Below are positions 23,394-32,621 of a stretch of 57,064 bases of DNA, in pieces. Numbering within the stretch: position 1 is the first letter of the stretch; each line of letters opens with the position of its first letter. A program made the translations under genes and the position numbers. Under the pieces are notes generated by a model, which worked only from the letters and a program-made list of their open reading frames with translations, was not told where the DNA came from and did not search any database. The stretch is taken from the NCBI GenBank assembly GCA_005893275.1, contig VBOW01000031.1, positions 1 through 57,064 on the forward strand, in the 5' to 3' direction. This DNA comes from Candidatus Eisenbacteria bacterium. Its GTDB lineage: Bacteria > Eisenbacteria > RBG-16-71-46 > SZUA-252.

Positions 23394-25655
23394 ATGATCG
23401 GGAAGACTCTCTCCCATTATCGGATCGTCGAGCGGATCGCCGCCGGAGGCATGGGGGTCGTGCACCGTGCGTGGGACGAGCGGCTGAACCGGGACGTGGC
23501 GCTCAAGGTCCTTCCCGCGGGCGCCCTTTCCGACGATGCGGCCCGTGAGCGCTTTCGGCGCGAAGCGCTTGCCCTCTCGCGGCTCAACCACCCCCACATC
23601 GCGACGATCTACGACCTCGACCGCCAGGACGACGTGGACTTCCTCGCCATGGAGTACATTCCGGGCCGGACCGTCGCGCAGAAGATCGCGCAAGGAGCGA
23701 TCACCGAGGCGGAAGCCGCGTCGATCGGATGCCAGATCACCGAGGCCCTGGAGGAAGCGCACGACCAGGGAATCGTTCATGGCGATCTCAAATCCGAGAA
23801 CGTGATCGTGACGCCCAAGGGATGGGCGAAGGTGCTCGACTTTGGACTGGCGACCCTGCGCGGTCCGGTGCTCGAACGCGCGGAAACGGCGACCTACGCC
23901 GACGCGAACGTGGTCGCCGGAACGCTTCCGTACATGGCGCCCGAACAGCTCCTCAGCGGGCGAACCGATCCGAGGAGCGATCTATACGCGCTCGGGGTCA
24001 TCCTCTACGAGATGGGAACCGGCCGCCTGCCTTTCGAGGAGCGGCTCGCCTCGGCCCTTGTGGACGCCATCTGCCACCGTCCCCCCGCGCCACCGGGTGA
24101 AATCCGGCCCGGGATTTCGCGGCTATTCGAGAGCGTGATCCTCCGGCTCCTCGAAAAGGATTCCGCGCGGCGGTATCAGACCGCGCGCGAGCTGAACGCC
24201 GATCTGCGGCGCGTGTGCTCGGCGGGCCCCGCCTCCTTCGCGCGCGGGGAGGCGGAGCGCGGAACGAGGAGTCGGCGAATCGAATCGATCGCGGTTCTTC
24301 CGCTCGAGAACCTCTCGCGCGATCCCGAACAGGACTATTTCGCGGACGGGATGACCGAGGCCTTGATCGCGGGGCTCGCGAAAATCCGCGCGCTGCGCGT
24401 GATCTCGCGCACGTCCGTGATGCGCTACAAGGGAGCGCGGGTCGCGCTGGCCGAGATCGCGCGCGCCCTCGAGGTGGACGCGATTGTCGAGGGGTCGGTG
24501 CTCCGATCGGGCGAACGCGTCCGAATCACCGCCCTCCTGGTGGACACGGCGACCGACCGGCATCTCTGGGCCGAAACCTACGAGCGCGATATGGGCGACA
24601 TCCTCGCCCTGCAGAGCGAGGTCGCGAAGGCCATCGCGGGGGAGATCCAGGTCACGATCACTCCCCAGGAAGTGGCCCGGCTCGCGCGGCCGCGCGCCAT
24701 CGACCCTGAGGCCTATCATGCCTACCTGAAGGGACGCTATCACTGGGAAAAGCGTTCGGAGGAGGGGCTCAAACGCGCGCTTCATTTTTTCCAGGAGGCG
24801 ATCGAGCGCGATCCAACGTACGCCCCGGCGTACGCGGGGATCGCCGACTACTACATCACTCTGAGCAACTACAACGTGGTCGATTCGCACGAGGCGTATC
24901 CGAAGGGCAAGGCGGCGGCCCTGAGGGCGCTCGAGATGGATCCTGGCTCGGCGGAGGCGTACACGTCGCTCGGGAGCGTCAAGGGGAGCTACGAATGGGA
25001 CCGGAAGGGCGCGGAACAGGACTTCCGGCGGGCCATCGCGCTCAACCCGAACTATGCCACCGCGCATCATTGGTTCGCCGACCATCTGGTCTCGCTCCGG
25101 CGCTTCCAGGAGGGAATCGCGGAGATTACCGTGGCCAAGTCCTTGGACCCGCTTTCGTCTTCGATCAGCGCCGACGCCGGCGGGTACCAATTCTACGCGG
25201 GCCGCTACGACAAGGCGATCGCGTTGCTCGAGAAAACTCTGGAACAGGACCCCGGCTTCGCGCGCGCCTACGGCCAGCTCGGTGGGATCTTCGAGCAGAT
25301 GGGCAAGTATGAGGAAGCGATCGAGGCGTTCAAGAAAGCGAAGGAGGTGAGCGGCGGCGCGACCTATTCGCTCACCGCGCTCACCCACGCCTATGCGCTC
25401 GCGGGCCGCCGCGACGAGGCGGAGCGCATGCTTCAGCAGCTCGAGGAGATCGGGAAGCGGAAATTCGTCTCATCCTACAGCATTGCCGCAGTGTACGTCG
25501 CTCTGGGGGACACGGACCGGGCCTTCGACTACCTCGACCGGGCCGTGCAGGATCACGACCGGGCCCTCATCTGGCTTCCGGTGGCGCCGAGATTCAATCG
25601 GGTGCGCTCCGATCCCCGATTCCGCGCAATCCTCCGCACCGTGGGCGCCGAATAA
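23394..25655 (+). CDS. Serine/threonine protein kinase with FlgO/TolB-like and TPR domains
   Basis: A 753-residue protein. Residues about 1-265 are a Hanks-type kinase: VALKVLP holds the ATP-binding Lys, HGDLKSENV the catalytic Asp, LDFGLATL the metal Asp, and APEQLLSG the substrate-site loop. HGD replaces the usual HRD, which is common in bacteria. Residues about 300-430 form a FlgO/TolB-like domain (IAVLPLENLSRDPEQDYFADGMTEAL). From about residue 440 to the end are some six to eight TPR repeats (YHAYLKGRYHW onwards). No membrane helix is seen, so the protein is cytoplasmic. TPR and FlgO-like parts probably bind partners. It is convergent with the ABC transporter genes. Confidence 0.92.
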   Translation: MIGKTLSHYRIVERIAAGGMGVVHRAWDERLNRDVALKVLPAGALSDDAARERFRREALALSRLNHPHIATIYDLDRQDDVDFLAMEYIPGRTVAQKIAQGAITEAEAASIGCQITEALEEAHDQGIVHGDLKSENVIVTPKGWAKVLDFGLATLRGPVLERAETATYADANVVAGTLPYMAPEQLLSGRTDPRSDLYALGVILYEMGTGRLPFEERLASALVDAICHRPPAPPGEIRPGISRLFESVILRLLEKDSARRYQTARELNADLRRVCSAGPASFARGEAERGTRSRRIESIAVLPLENLSRDPEQDYFADGMTEALIAGLAKIRALRVISRTSVMRYKGARVALAEIARALEVDAIVEGSVLRSGERVRITALLVDTATDRHLWAETYERDMGDILALQSEVAKAIAGEIQVTITPQEVARLARPRAIDPEAYHAYLKGRYHWEKRSEEGLKRALHFFQEAIERDPTYAPAYAGIADYYITLSNYNVVDSHEAYPKGKAAALRALEMDPGSAEAYTSLGSVKGSYEWDRKGAEQDFRRAIALNPNYATAHHWFADHLVSLRRFQEGIAEITVAKSLDPLSSSISADAGGYQFYAGRYDKAIALLEKTLEQDPGFARAYGQLGGIFEQMGKYEEAIEAFKKAKEVSGGATYSLTALTHAYALAGRRDEAERMLQQLEEIGKRKFVSSYSIAAVYVALGDTDRAFDYLDRAVQDHDRALIWLPVAPRFNRVRSDPRFRAILRTVGAE

Positions 25656-25684
25656 CCCGGAGTCCCCCGCGGAAGGTCCGCCGC

Positions 25685-26761
25685 CTAGCGGGTCTCCTCG
25701 CGGGCCTCGCGGGCGGCGCGTTTGGATTGCCACGCGTGAAGGACGAGGGCGACCGTGATGACGGCATAGGCCACGAAGACGCGGAAGTATTCGCCGATCT
25801 GGGCGTCCCCGGCCAGGGCCTTCCCCGCCAGCGGTGAAACCACGAAGAGCGTGTGGAAGAGCACGGCCCCGAGGAGCGCCTGGCCCACCGAGGCCCGCGA
25901 GACGGTCGCGCCGGAGACGAGGAGAGCGGCGATCGCGAACATCCCGACCTGCTCGTGCGAGCTGTAGGTGTTCAACGTCCCTATATTTTGAAGGAAGAGA
26001 AGCTGGCCCCAGGCCGCCGTCACCGTGGAGAGGACCGTCGCGACGATCCGGTTTCGCTCCACGGGGATTCCCGCGATCGCGGCGACATGGGGTTCTTGAC
26101 CCATGGCGCGGAACTGCTGCCCGAGGCGCGTTCGGAAAAACCACAGCGTGAGCAGACAGAAGGAGGCGATGATGGCATACGAGGCGATGGGGACCCGGAC
26201 CTCCACCCCCTGCATGCGGAAACGCAGCCGGACCAGATCGTCGATCGCGTACTGGATCGTGGTCAGATCCACCGTGTTTCGGAGCCCGTACCCCTGCGGC
26301 AGGACCATCGACGCGCTGTGGAACGGGATGATCGAGCCGACGGCGAAGAGAAAGAGAAGCTGGTAGAGCCCGTTCGCGAAGAACCCGGCGATCAGGCCGC
26401 TCACCATCTCGCGCCCCTTCGCTCGGTTGAAGAGGGAGCCGGTCGCGATCCCGAGCAAAATGGCGATCGGCGTCGCGATGGCCCACGCGAGGGCGAAGCC
26501 CGCGATCCCGGGGACGCCCCAGTGGACGATGAGGATCGCCCCGATCTGTCCCGCCATCGCCCCGATCACGATGCCGAAATTGAGGCCCAGCCCCGCGAGG
26601 ATCGGAATCAGCAGCGAGAGCACGAGAACCGAGTTCCTCCCTATCCGCACCAGCATCTCGCTGAGGAGAAACGGCGGCGTGATCTTCGCGACGATGATCC
26701 CGAACAGACAGAGCGCCCCGAAGAGGATCGGGACCGCGTGGCGGAGGAGCCCTCGCGCCAC
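25685..26761 (-). CDS. ABC transporter permease, BmpA/nucleoside or sugar type (second permease)
   Basis: A 358-residue membrane protein with about nine or ten helices in the layout of BPD_transp_2 permeases (RbsC/YufP/YufQ group). The conserved cytoplasmic coupling segment reads ATVLSTVTAAWGQLLF preceded by GIPVERNRI, as in the paired upstream permease (DERTRVQATVLSTVLA). It follows the first permease with only 2 bases between stop and start, so both come from one transcript and probably form a heterodimer. The end faces the kinase gene tail to tail. Confidence 0.88.
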   Translation of the reverse strand: MARGLLRHAVPILFGALCLFGIIVAKITPPFLLSEMLVRIGRNSVLVLSLLIPILAGLGLNFGIVIGAMAGQIGAILIVHWGVPGIAGFALAWAIATPIAILLGIATGSLFNRAKGREMVSGLIAGFFANGLYQLLFLFAVGSIIPFHSASMVLPQGYGLRNTVDLTTIQYAIDDLVRLRFRMQGVEVRVPIASYAIIASFCLLTLWFFRTRLGQQFRAMGQEPHVAAIAGIPVERNRIVATVLSTVTAAWGQLLFLQNIGTLNTYSSHEQVGMFAIAALLVSGATVSRASVGQALLGAVLFHTLFVVSPLAGKALAGDAQIGEYFRVFVAYAVITVALVLHAWQSKRAAREAREETR

Positions 26762-26763
26762 GG

Positions 26764-27807
26764 TCAGGTCCTCCCGATCCGCGTGAGCGCGTACAGGATC
26801 ATCCCATTCTGGATGATCAGCCGCGCGGTTTCGGAAATGTCGCCCTCGATCACCTGGCTCGTGACGGGGAGCGCCACGGTGAGGATCGATTGGAAGAGAA
26901 AGGTGCCCACGATGACATGCCCGATCGTGGCGCGGGTGACGCTCGCTCCGCCGATCAGGATGCAGGCGATCGCGGGGAACGCCATGAGGAGCGGCGCCGT
27001 GTAGAGCTGCACGAAGCCGTAGGACTGGCTGAACACCACGATCCCGATGGCCGCCAGAACCGTGGAGAGCACGGTGGCCTGGACCCGCGTGCGCTCATCC
27101 GAGATGCCCGCGGCCCGCGCGAAGCGCGTACTCGAGCGCGCGGCCGCGATCGTGATCCCCATCCGCGTGCGGAAGAAGAGCCATACGAAGAGGCAGAGCG
27201 CGCCGAAGACGACCAGCGTGCCCCCTGGAATCCGGACTCCGGAAACGGTGAAGGTGAGCCAGCGGTCGAGCACCTTGTCGTAGATGCCTCCGAGGCTCAG
27301 CGTCGTCCGGAGACCCCGTCCGCCGATCGCCCAGACCAGAGTCGGATTCTGGAAGGGGGCGAGGAGCCAGAAGACCGACATCATCGAGACGATCGCGAAG
27401 CCGAGATACGTTCCGACCATCATCTCCTGGCCCCGCGTCCGGTTCAGGAGCCACCCGTACCCCGCTCCGGCGGGGATGGCGAGCGCGACCCCGATCCCCG
27501 CGGCCATCGCCACCCCCGCGATTCCATGCACGCCGGCATTGAGCGAGATCACGCCACCCACGAGCCCGCAGATGATCCCGATCGGAAGCCCGAAGTTGAG
27601 CCCGATCCCACCCTGGATCGCCGGGAGAAGCGCCAGCACCAGGATCCCATTCCGTCCCACGCGCACGATCGAATCGGAGATGAGTCCCCGAAGATCCATG
27701 TGGGTGGCGACGGCCACCGCGAAGAGGACGACGAGGAAGACGGCGATGAGGAGCCGCGGAATTCCAAATTCGCGAAGGAATCCAGGCAGCCGGATTCCGT
27801 TTGCCAT
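26764..27807 (-). CDS. ABC transporter permease, BmpA/nucleoside or sugar type (first permease)
   Basis: A 347-residue membrane protein similar in layout to the next gene (BPD_transp_2 family, about nine helices). The two share FGIPRLL-like starts, a GLNFGLPIGI segment with the corresponding GLNFGIVIGA in the partner, and the coupling region before a TVLSTV helix. The ATG overlaps the ATPase gene stop by one base (TGATG). Together with the ATPase and the second permease this makes an importer core of the kind that works with BmpA/PnrA-like nucleoside-binding lipoproteins. Confidence 0.88.
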   Translation of the reverse strand: MANGIRLPGFLREFGIPRLLIAVFLVVLFAVAVATHMDLRGLISDSIVRVGRNGILVLALLPAIQGGIGLNFGLPIGIICGLVGGVISLNAGVHGIAGVAMAAGIGVALAIPAGAGYGWLLNRTRGQEMMVGTYLGFAIVSMMSVFWLLAPFQNPTLVWAIGGRGLRTTLSLGGIYDKVLDRWLTFTVSGVRIPGGTLVVFGALCLFVWLFFRTRMGITIAAARSSTRFARAAGISDERTRVQATVLSTVLAAIGIVVFSQSYGFVQLYTAPLLMAFPAIACILIGGASVTRATIGHVIVGTFLFQSILTVALPVTSQVIEGDISETARLIIQNGMILYALTRIGRT

Positions 27808-29411
27808 CAGGCGGCCTTGGCTGTCTCGCCCGCCATCGCGAGCCCGAAATCCGCGTCGGGCGCGTCGGGGGGAAGGATCACGGCGATCTTTCCCCGGTAG
27901 ACGATCGCCACGCGGTCCGAGATGGCTCGGAGCTCCGCGAGCTCCGAGGAGGTGACGACCAGCGTCACCTCATGGTCGCGGTTCAGAGAGGCGAGAATCT
28001 CGAGCACGCGCTGCTTCGCGCCCACGTCGATTCCGCGCGTCGGCTCGGAGACGAAGAGGAGCCGGGGCTCGAGGGTCATGGCGCGCGCGACGCAGACCTT
28101 CTGCTGATTCCCGCCGGAGAGCCGCCTCACTTGCTGCGAGGGGCCCGTCGTGCGGATGTCGAGGGCGCGGATCATCTCGAGCGCGTGGGCGCGCATGGCG
28201 CGATGATTCACCAGGCGAAGGGGCTGGACGGGGAACGGGTGGAGGAAGCGCCCATGCGCCTCGAGCGCCGAAAGCGCGATGTTGAGCTCGATCGATTCCT
28301 CGGGCAGAAGGCCCACCCCGCGCCGGTCCTCGGAGACGAAGGCCAGGCCGCGCTCGAGCGCCGAGCGGGGCTCGTTCAGAGAGAACGGGGCCTCCTCGAA
28401 GATCACGCGCCCCGACGCGGGGTAGAGCCCCATGATGCCGTTTGCGATCCCGAGCTTCCCGTGCCCCGCGAGCCCTCCGATCCCGAGGATTTCGCCCCGT
28501 CGGACCGCGAGGAAGACGTCCTCCACGCGCTCTCCGGGCATGTCGACCCTCAGGTGCTCGATGCCGAGGACGGGCTCCGTGGTGGGCGCAAAAAAACGTC
28601 GCTGTGCGGCGACCGCGGCCGGGCGGCCCACCATGAGCTCGGCGATCCGGACCACGGTCGTGTCCTTGGGATCCGGCGTGCCCACCACCTCCCCGTCGCG
28701 CAGGACCGTGATCCGATCCGCGACCGCGAGCACTTCGTCGAGCCGGTGGGTGATGAAGAGGATCGCGTGCCCCTTGGCGGCGAGACCGCGCATGATCTCG
28801 AGGAGCTTTTCGGCGTCGCTCTCGGTCAGCACCGCGGTCGGCTCGTCGAAGATCAGGAGCCTGAGATTCGCCTTGTCCACCTCGCGGGCGATCTCGATGA
28901 ACTGCATGTGCCCGACGGGAAGGCCCGCGACGGCGACCCATTCGTCGATCCCGAGCCCTACCTGGTCGAGCGCCCGGCGCGCGTCGGCGCGCATGCGCGC
29001 GATGTCGAGCGATTCGAGCTTGGGCCCCAGGACGCGCGAGGCGGGATTCGGCCGGGTCGGCTCGCGGTTCAGCTTGATGTTCTCCGCGACGCGGAAGCCG
29101 GGGAGGAGCATGAACTCCTGGTGCACCATCCCGATCCCCGCCTCCATCGCCTCCGCGGGGGAATGGAAGCGCGCCGGCGCGCCGCTGAGCAGGATTTCCC
29201 CTTCATATCCGCCGGTCTCCCAGATGACCGGCATCCCGAAGAGAATGTTCATGAGGGTGGATTTTCCCGCGCCGTTTTCGCCCACGAGGGCGTGGATCTC
29301 GCCCCCGCGCACGGAGAGCGAGACCCCCTTCAAGACGCGATTGCCTTCGAACTCCTTGACGATCGAACGGAGCTCGAGGGCGGGTGGGGCGATGGCGGTA
29401 GGTGGGGCCAT
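27807..29411 (-). CDS. ABC transporter ATP-binding protein, double-domain (sugar/nucleoside type)
   Basis: A 534-residue ATPase with two nucleotide-binding domains (about 10-260 and 275-525). The first has a regular Walker A (GENGAGKST), a Walker B LLIFDEPTAVLT and a poorly matching signature (LPVGHMQFIEIAREVD). The second has a degenerate P-loop (GLAGHGKLG) but a good signature (LSGGNQQKV) and Walker B LLFVSEPTRGID. This unequal pattern is normal for the RbsA/YufO family, where one ATP site is catalytic. It is the first gene of the ATPase-permease-permease unit. The likely start ATG is at 29411; the intergenic region to the divergent beta-helix gene is short. Confidence 0.92.
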   Translation of the reverse strand: MAPPTAIAPPALELRSIVKEFEGNRVLKGVSLSVRGGEIHALVGENGAGKSTLMNILFGMPVIWETGGYEGEILLSGAPARFHSPAEAMEAGIGMVHQEFMLLPGFRVAENIKLNREPTRPNPASRVLGPKLESLDIARMRADARRALDQVGLGIDEWVAVAGLPVGHMQFIEIAREVDKANLRLLIFDEPTAVLTESDAEKLLEIMRGLAAKGHAILFITHRLDEVLAVADRITVLRDGEVVGTPDPKDTTVVRIAELMVGRPAAVAAQRRFFAPTTEPVLGIEHLRVDMPGERVEDVFLAVRRGEILGIGGLAGHGKLGIANGIMGLYPASGRVIFEEAPFSLNEPRSALERGLAFVSEDRRGVGLLPEESIELNIALSALEAHGRFLHPFPVQPLRLVNHRAMRAHALEMIRALDIRTTGPSQQVRRLSGGNQQKVCVARAMTLEPRLLFVSEPTRGIDVGAKQRVLEILASLNRDHEVTLVVTSSELAELRAISDRVAIVYRGKIAVILPPDAPDADFGLAMAGETAKAA

Positions 29412-29503
29412 GTCGTGACGCGAGAGCCTATGCTAGGATGGGGTTCGATACAAGCCGACGCCCCGAAGGCCCGTACCGCGAGACGGCCCCGTATAAGGCT
29501 GAT

Positions 29504-31222
29504 GTGAATCGCAAAACCAGCAGGCCCCTGCTCCTCTCATCTTTTCTGATATTTCTTGCCACACCGGCCTCCGCGACATCGACCGGAACCCGGCTCAACC
29601 TCTCCGTAAACCATCCAAGAACGAGATCCGAGATTCAGGACGCATTGAACAAATCTCACGATGCCGGATCTGGCGTGGTCGATGTGTACCCGGCTGTCTA
29701 CGATATAGATTCCACGCTCTCGATTTGGAGCGATACGGAGCTTCGCGCGGCCGGTCCAGGGGTCATTTTCCGTAAGTCCGGTTCCTGGACCGGGAATATG
29801 CTGCAGAACCATCAATTCACCGGAGTGCCGGATTCCGACATCGTTGTGAGGGGCATCACATTCGATGCCGGCTTCTTGGGAGGCGCCGGCAGCAATTGCG
29901 TTCGCATCACCAACGTCAAGCGTGTCTCTTTCATTGATTGCGTGTTTCTGCATCCCATCGGGGAAGCGATCGCGGTGTACGGAAACCACACGGCTCCCGG
30001 TGTGAATCGCGATATTGAGGTTCGTGGCGGACAGATTGGCACAACGACGGACTCTGGGCTGGACGTTAGGGACGTAAACGGGATGCGCGTGGTCTCCGTT
30101 CAGTTTCGGAACATTGGACAAGCGAGCGTAGACCTAGAACCCAACGAAGCCGAGGAGCAGGTCGTTGGTTTCAGCATGACTGGATGCACGATAGCCGGCG
30201 GCACATCGCCGTTCGGTGTTGTCGTTCAGGGCAATGCCCAGAGTGGTTTCCAGGGCGTCATCCGCGAGTGCTCCTTCACCGGCAATAGTATCGACAGCTC
30301 CGTTGTCCCCGTTTTCTTTGCCGGATCCAACCTTCTTGGCGTGAGTTTCGTTGGGAATACGATCACGAGGGGAAGACAGCGGGGTTTCTGGGCGATCAAT
30401 CAGCACGGCGTCACGAAAGGCGTTTCTATTCTAGGAAACTATGTTGCCGAATGCTCCCAAGCCGGTATTGGAAGCTACTCAGCAATGGAGTTCGCCGGGG
30501 CTCAGGGTCTTACCGTTACAGAGAATACGATCGTTGATAGCGCGACTCCGAGACACAAGTACGGACTTGAGTTCAACGCTGGGTCCACGGGGAATTGGTA
30601 TAGGTTCAACCGGATCAAGGGAGGGACTGCAGGAGATATCCAGCCTGATGCTCCACCCAACCTTGCGTTCCTAGCGAAGATGGCGGGTGTGATTTTTGCT
30701 GGCACGGTCGACTCGGTTCGGTTTGCGATAGACCCCGCTGGTGAGACTGCTCTGACCCGCGTCTATTTTGGAAACGTTGTGTACGCGAAGGGAGATCCCA
30801 GGCCGAGACCCCTTGCGCTGACACTCCGAGGGGGAAGGGCGGCCGGAGACAAATCGTTCGCGGTCGCTCAGCCGAACTTTGAGAAGTCGAAGCGCTACAT
30901 CGTCCTGGCAGACGCCGACCTGGGTTCGGCCAAGAACCTCTACCTCCCGATCATCGGACTGGATTCCGGCTTTTTCCCAGTAGCCCCTGATTCATCCACC
31001 GACGCTGCGCACGTGTATGACTCGGAGCGCCGACCTGTGGTTCAAATCAAAGGGCACCATCTGGTCGTCATCGATAAGCGGGCGAGAGGAGGTCTTCATG
31101 TTCCCCCGCATGAAAAGGTGAGCGGAGAACCTCCGATCGAGCTCTTGGACCCTTCCGTGGATCCGGGTAGGAGAGTCGGTGAAGGTGAGTTCTTGCGCGC
31201 GGTTCACGTCCTGGGCGAGTGA
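29504..31222 (+). CDS. Secreted right-handed beta-helix protein (pectate-lyase-like), probably horizontally acquired
   Basis: A 572-residue protein with a signal peptide (KTSRPLLLSSFLIFLATPASA) and a parallel beta-helix built from repeats such as GITFDAGFLGG, CVFLHPIGEA, CTIAGG, CSFTGNSI, NTITRGRQRGFWAINQHG and NYVAECSQAGIGSYS. This fold is used by polysaccharide lyases and phage tailspikes. No lyase active-site motif was recognised. A C-terminal part (from about 390) is not helical-repeat-like. The GTG at 29504 (GTG NRKTS) is used with AAGG upstream; longer frames from 29402 lack a proper signal peptide. G+C is visibly lower (about 55%) than in its neighbours. It is on the opposite strand inside a transporter locus. 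Confidence 0.7.
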   Translation: MNRKTSRPLLLSSFLIFLATPASATSTGTRLNLSVNHPRTRSEIQDALNKSHDAGSGVVDVYPAVYDIDSTLSIWSDTELRAAGPGVIFRKSGSWTGNMLQNHQFTGVPDSDIVVRGITFDAGFLGGAGSNCVRITNVKRVSFIDCVFLHPIGEAIAVYGNHTAPGVNRDIEVRGGQIGTTTDSGLDVRDVNGMRVVSVQFRNIGQASVDLEPNEAEEQVVGFSMTGCTIAGGTSPFGVVVQGNAQSGFQGVIRECSFTGNSIDSSVVPVFFAGSNLLGVSFVGNTITRGRQRGFWAINQHGVTKGVSILGNYVAECSQAGIGSYSAMEFAGAQGLTVTENTIVDSATPRHKYGLEFNAGSTGNWYRFNRIKGGTAGDIQPDAPPNLAFLAKMAGVIFAGTVDSVRFAIDPAGETALTRVYFGNVVYAKGDPRPRPLALTLRGGRAAGDKSFAVAQPNFEKSKRYIVLADADLGSAKNLYLPIIGLDSGFFPVAPDSSTDAAHVYDSERRPVVQIKGHHLVVIDKRARGGLHVPPHEKVSGEPPIELLDPSVDPGRRVGEGEFLRAVHVLGE

Positions 31223-31244
31223 ATGGGCTGAACGCCGGCCCACA

Positions 31245-31283
31245 ACAAAAGCGCCGTGTGGGATCAACCCCGCACGGCGCTTC
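31245..31283 (-). terminator. Strong intrinsic terminator between the beta-helix and DUF3798 genes
   Basis: A 14-bp stem (one G-U pair) with a 5-base loop: 31249-31262 pairs with 31268-31282. In the minus direction it is followed by TTTTGTTGTG and lies 24 bases beyond the DUF3798 stop. In the plus direction the tail CTTCTCTGCTT is weaker, but the stem could also end the beta-helix gene. Confidence 0.75.
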
Positions 31284-31306
31284 TCTGCTTCCCGATCGGT
31301 GAATCG

Positions 31307-32500
31307 CTAGTAATAAATATTACTCACCAGGAACAGATACGAATTCCCCTTCTTCTCGTCGTATTTGGTCAACGTAATGGGAACGCCCGCGTGCTCCTCC
31401 ATCGAAGCCTTCACCTGCGCGGGGTCCTTGTAGTTCGCCTTCTTCTCCGCGGCGTCGACCAGGAGATCGGTGACCGCGCGGATCGAGAGCATCACCTCGG
31501 GAACGGGCCACGTCGCGAAGTGTCCGGTCATGTGGTGCTCGGCGATCACCTTCTTGTTCTCGGCGTTGATGTAGGCGAAATCGCCCGCCTTGTCCGGCGG
31601 GATCGCGATGCCGAGCGCGGTCGGGTATCCGTGGGTCGGGCTCGGGCAGCACTGCTCCGGCACGTAGCCGCCGTTATTGAGCACCGTGCGGATCATCGGA
31701 TCCATCATTCCGCAGTTGGTGGAGAAAAACGCGGTCTTCCCGCCGTACTGCTTCAGCTCCCGGGGCACGTCCTCCATCACAAATTGCTGGGTCGCCGGGA
31801 GGCCGCCTTCCCCCATGGGATCCGGCGCCGTCACGAAGTGGAACCGGATGCCCTGCTCGAGGCACGCCTGCTTCATGATGTCGCGCCGCCGCGCGAGCAG
31901 CTCCATCGACATGTGGCGCGGGAAGGAATAGTGGATCAGGTCCGTCACGCCCATCTTGTGCGCGACGTCCACGATCGTGCGGCCGCGCGCGAGCTGATCG
32001 GGCTGGATCGAGATGTCGGCGGTCGCATTCACGATGTCCGGATCCTCGTGCGGCTCCACCATCCCGATCAGGATGTCGGGGCGTTTCTCCCGGATCTTTC
32101 GCACCGCGGCCACCGAGCCGGGAATCGCCTGCCCGACCACGATCACCTTCACGTCCGGATCGGACGCGAGACCAACAAGCTGCGCGATGACGGTCTCCTG
32201 CTCCTGCATGAAATTGTCGGGGTAGGTCACCATCTTCACGTGATCGGCGCCGTACTTCGCCACGACCATCTGCCCCGCGCGGAACTCGTCTTCGCCCTGG
32301 GAAACCGTCCCGGTCATGATCCCGATCTTGAACGGGATCTGGACCTGGGGCTTGATGGCCGACTCCTGCGCCTTCGCCGTCCCGTCGGTCTTGGCGGAGC
32401 ACCCGGCCAGGGTCAAGAGCGCGAGCGCCGTTGCGCCCGCGAGGGCAAACATCGCGGCGAAGAAGTTCCCGCGTGACATTCGGGAATGACGACGGATCAT
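31307..32500 (-). CDS. DUF3798-type periplasmic substrate-binding lipoprotein
   Basis: A 397-residue lipoprotein: the signal MIRRHSRMSRGNFF leads to a lipobox LAGCSAKTDG (Cys near residue 34). The mature protein has the two-lobed pattern of a periplasmic binding protein (FKIGIMTGTVSQGEDEFRAG, then VKVIVVGQAIPGSVAAVRKI and a second lobe with FFSTNCGMMDPMIRTVL). It matches the DUF3798 family, whose substrate is not established. A fine ribosome site (GGAGG) stands 9 bases before ATG 32500. It is on the same strand as the ABC ATPase and permeases 1.9 kb downstream, so it is likely their binding partner. Confidence 0.85.
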   Translation of the reverse strand: MIRRHSRMSRGNFFAAMFALAGATALALLTLAGCSAKTDGTAKAQESAIKPQVQIPFKIGIMTGTVSQGEDEFRAGQMVVAKYGADHVKMVTYPDNFMQEQETVIAQLVGLASDPDVKVIVVGQAIPGSVAAVRKIREKRPDILIGMVEPHEDPDIVNATADISIQPDQLARGRTIVDVAHKMGVTDLIHYSFPRHMSMELLARRRDIMKQACLEQGIRFHFVTAPDPMGEGGLPATQQFVMEDVPRELKQYGGKTAFFSTNCGMMDPMIRTVLNNGGYVPEQCCPSPTHGYPTALGIAIPPDKAGDFAYINAENKKVIAEHHMTGHFATWPVPEVMLSIRAVTDLLVDAAEKKANYKDPAQVKASMEEHAGVPITLTKYDEKKGNSYLFLVSNIYY

Positions 32501-32606
32501 GGGGTGAACCTCCGCCCGCTCAGGCGGGCCTTGTTTGCGGCGAATCGCGTATGCGTACGGCCAGTCCCGACCACCTCGGAGTCTAGCAGAGCGACCGCCG
32601 CCGTGC

Positions 32607-32612
32607 TAGGGT
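32607..32612 (+). promoter_or_regulatory. -10-like TAGGGT before the MFS gene
   Basis: TAGGGT ends 9 bases before the ATG at 32622 and there is no Shine-Dalgarno, as at other leaderless candidates here. Confidence 0.3.
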
Positions 32613-32621
32613 CGGCCGCCC

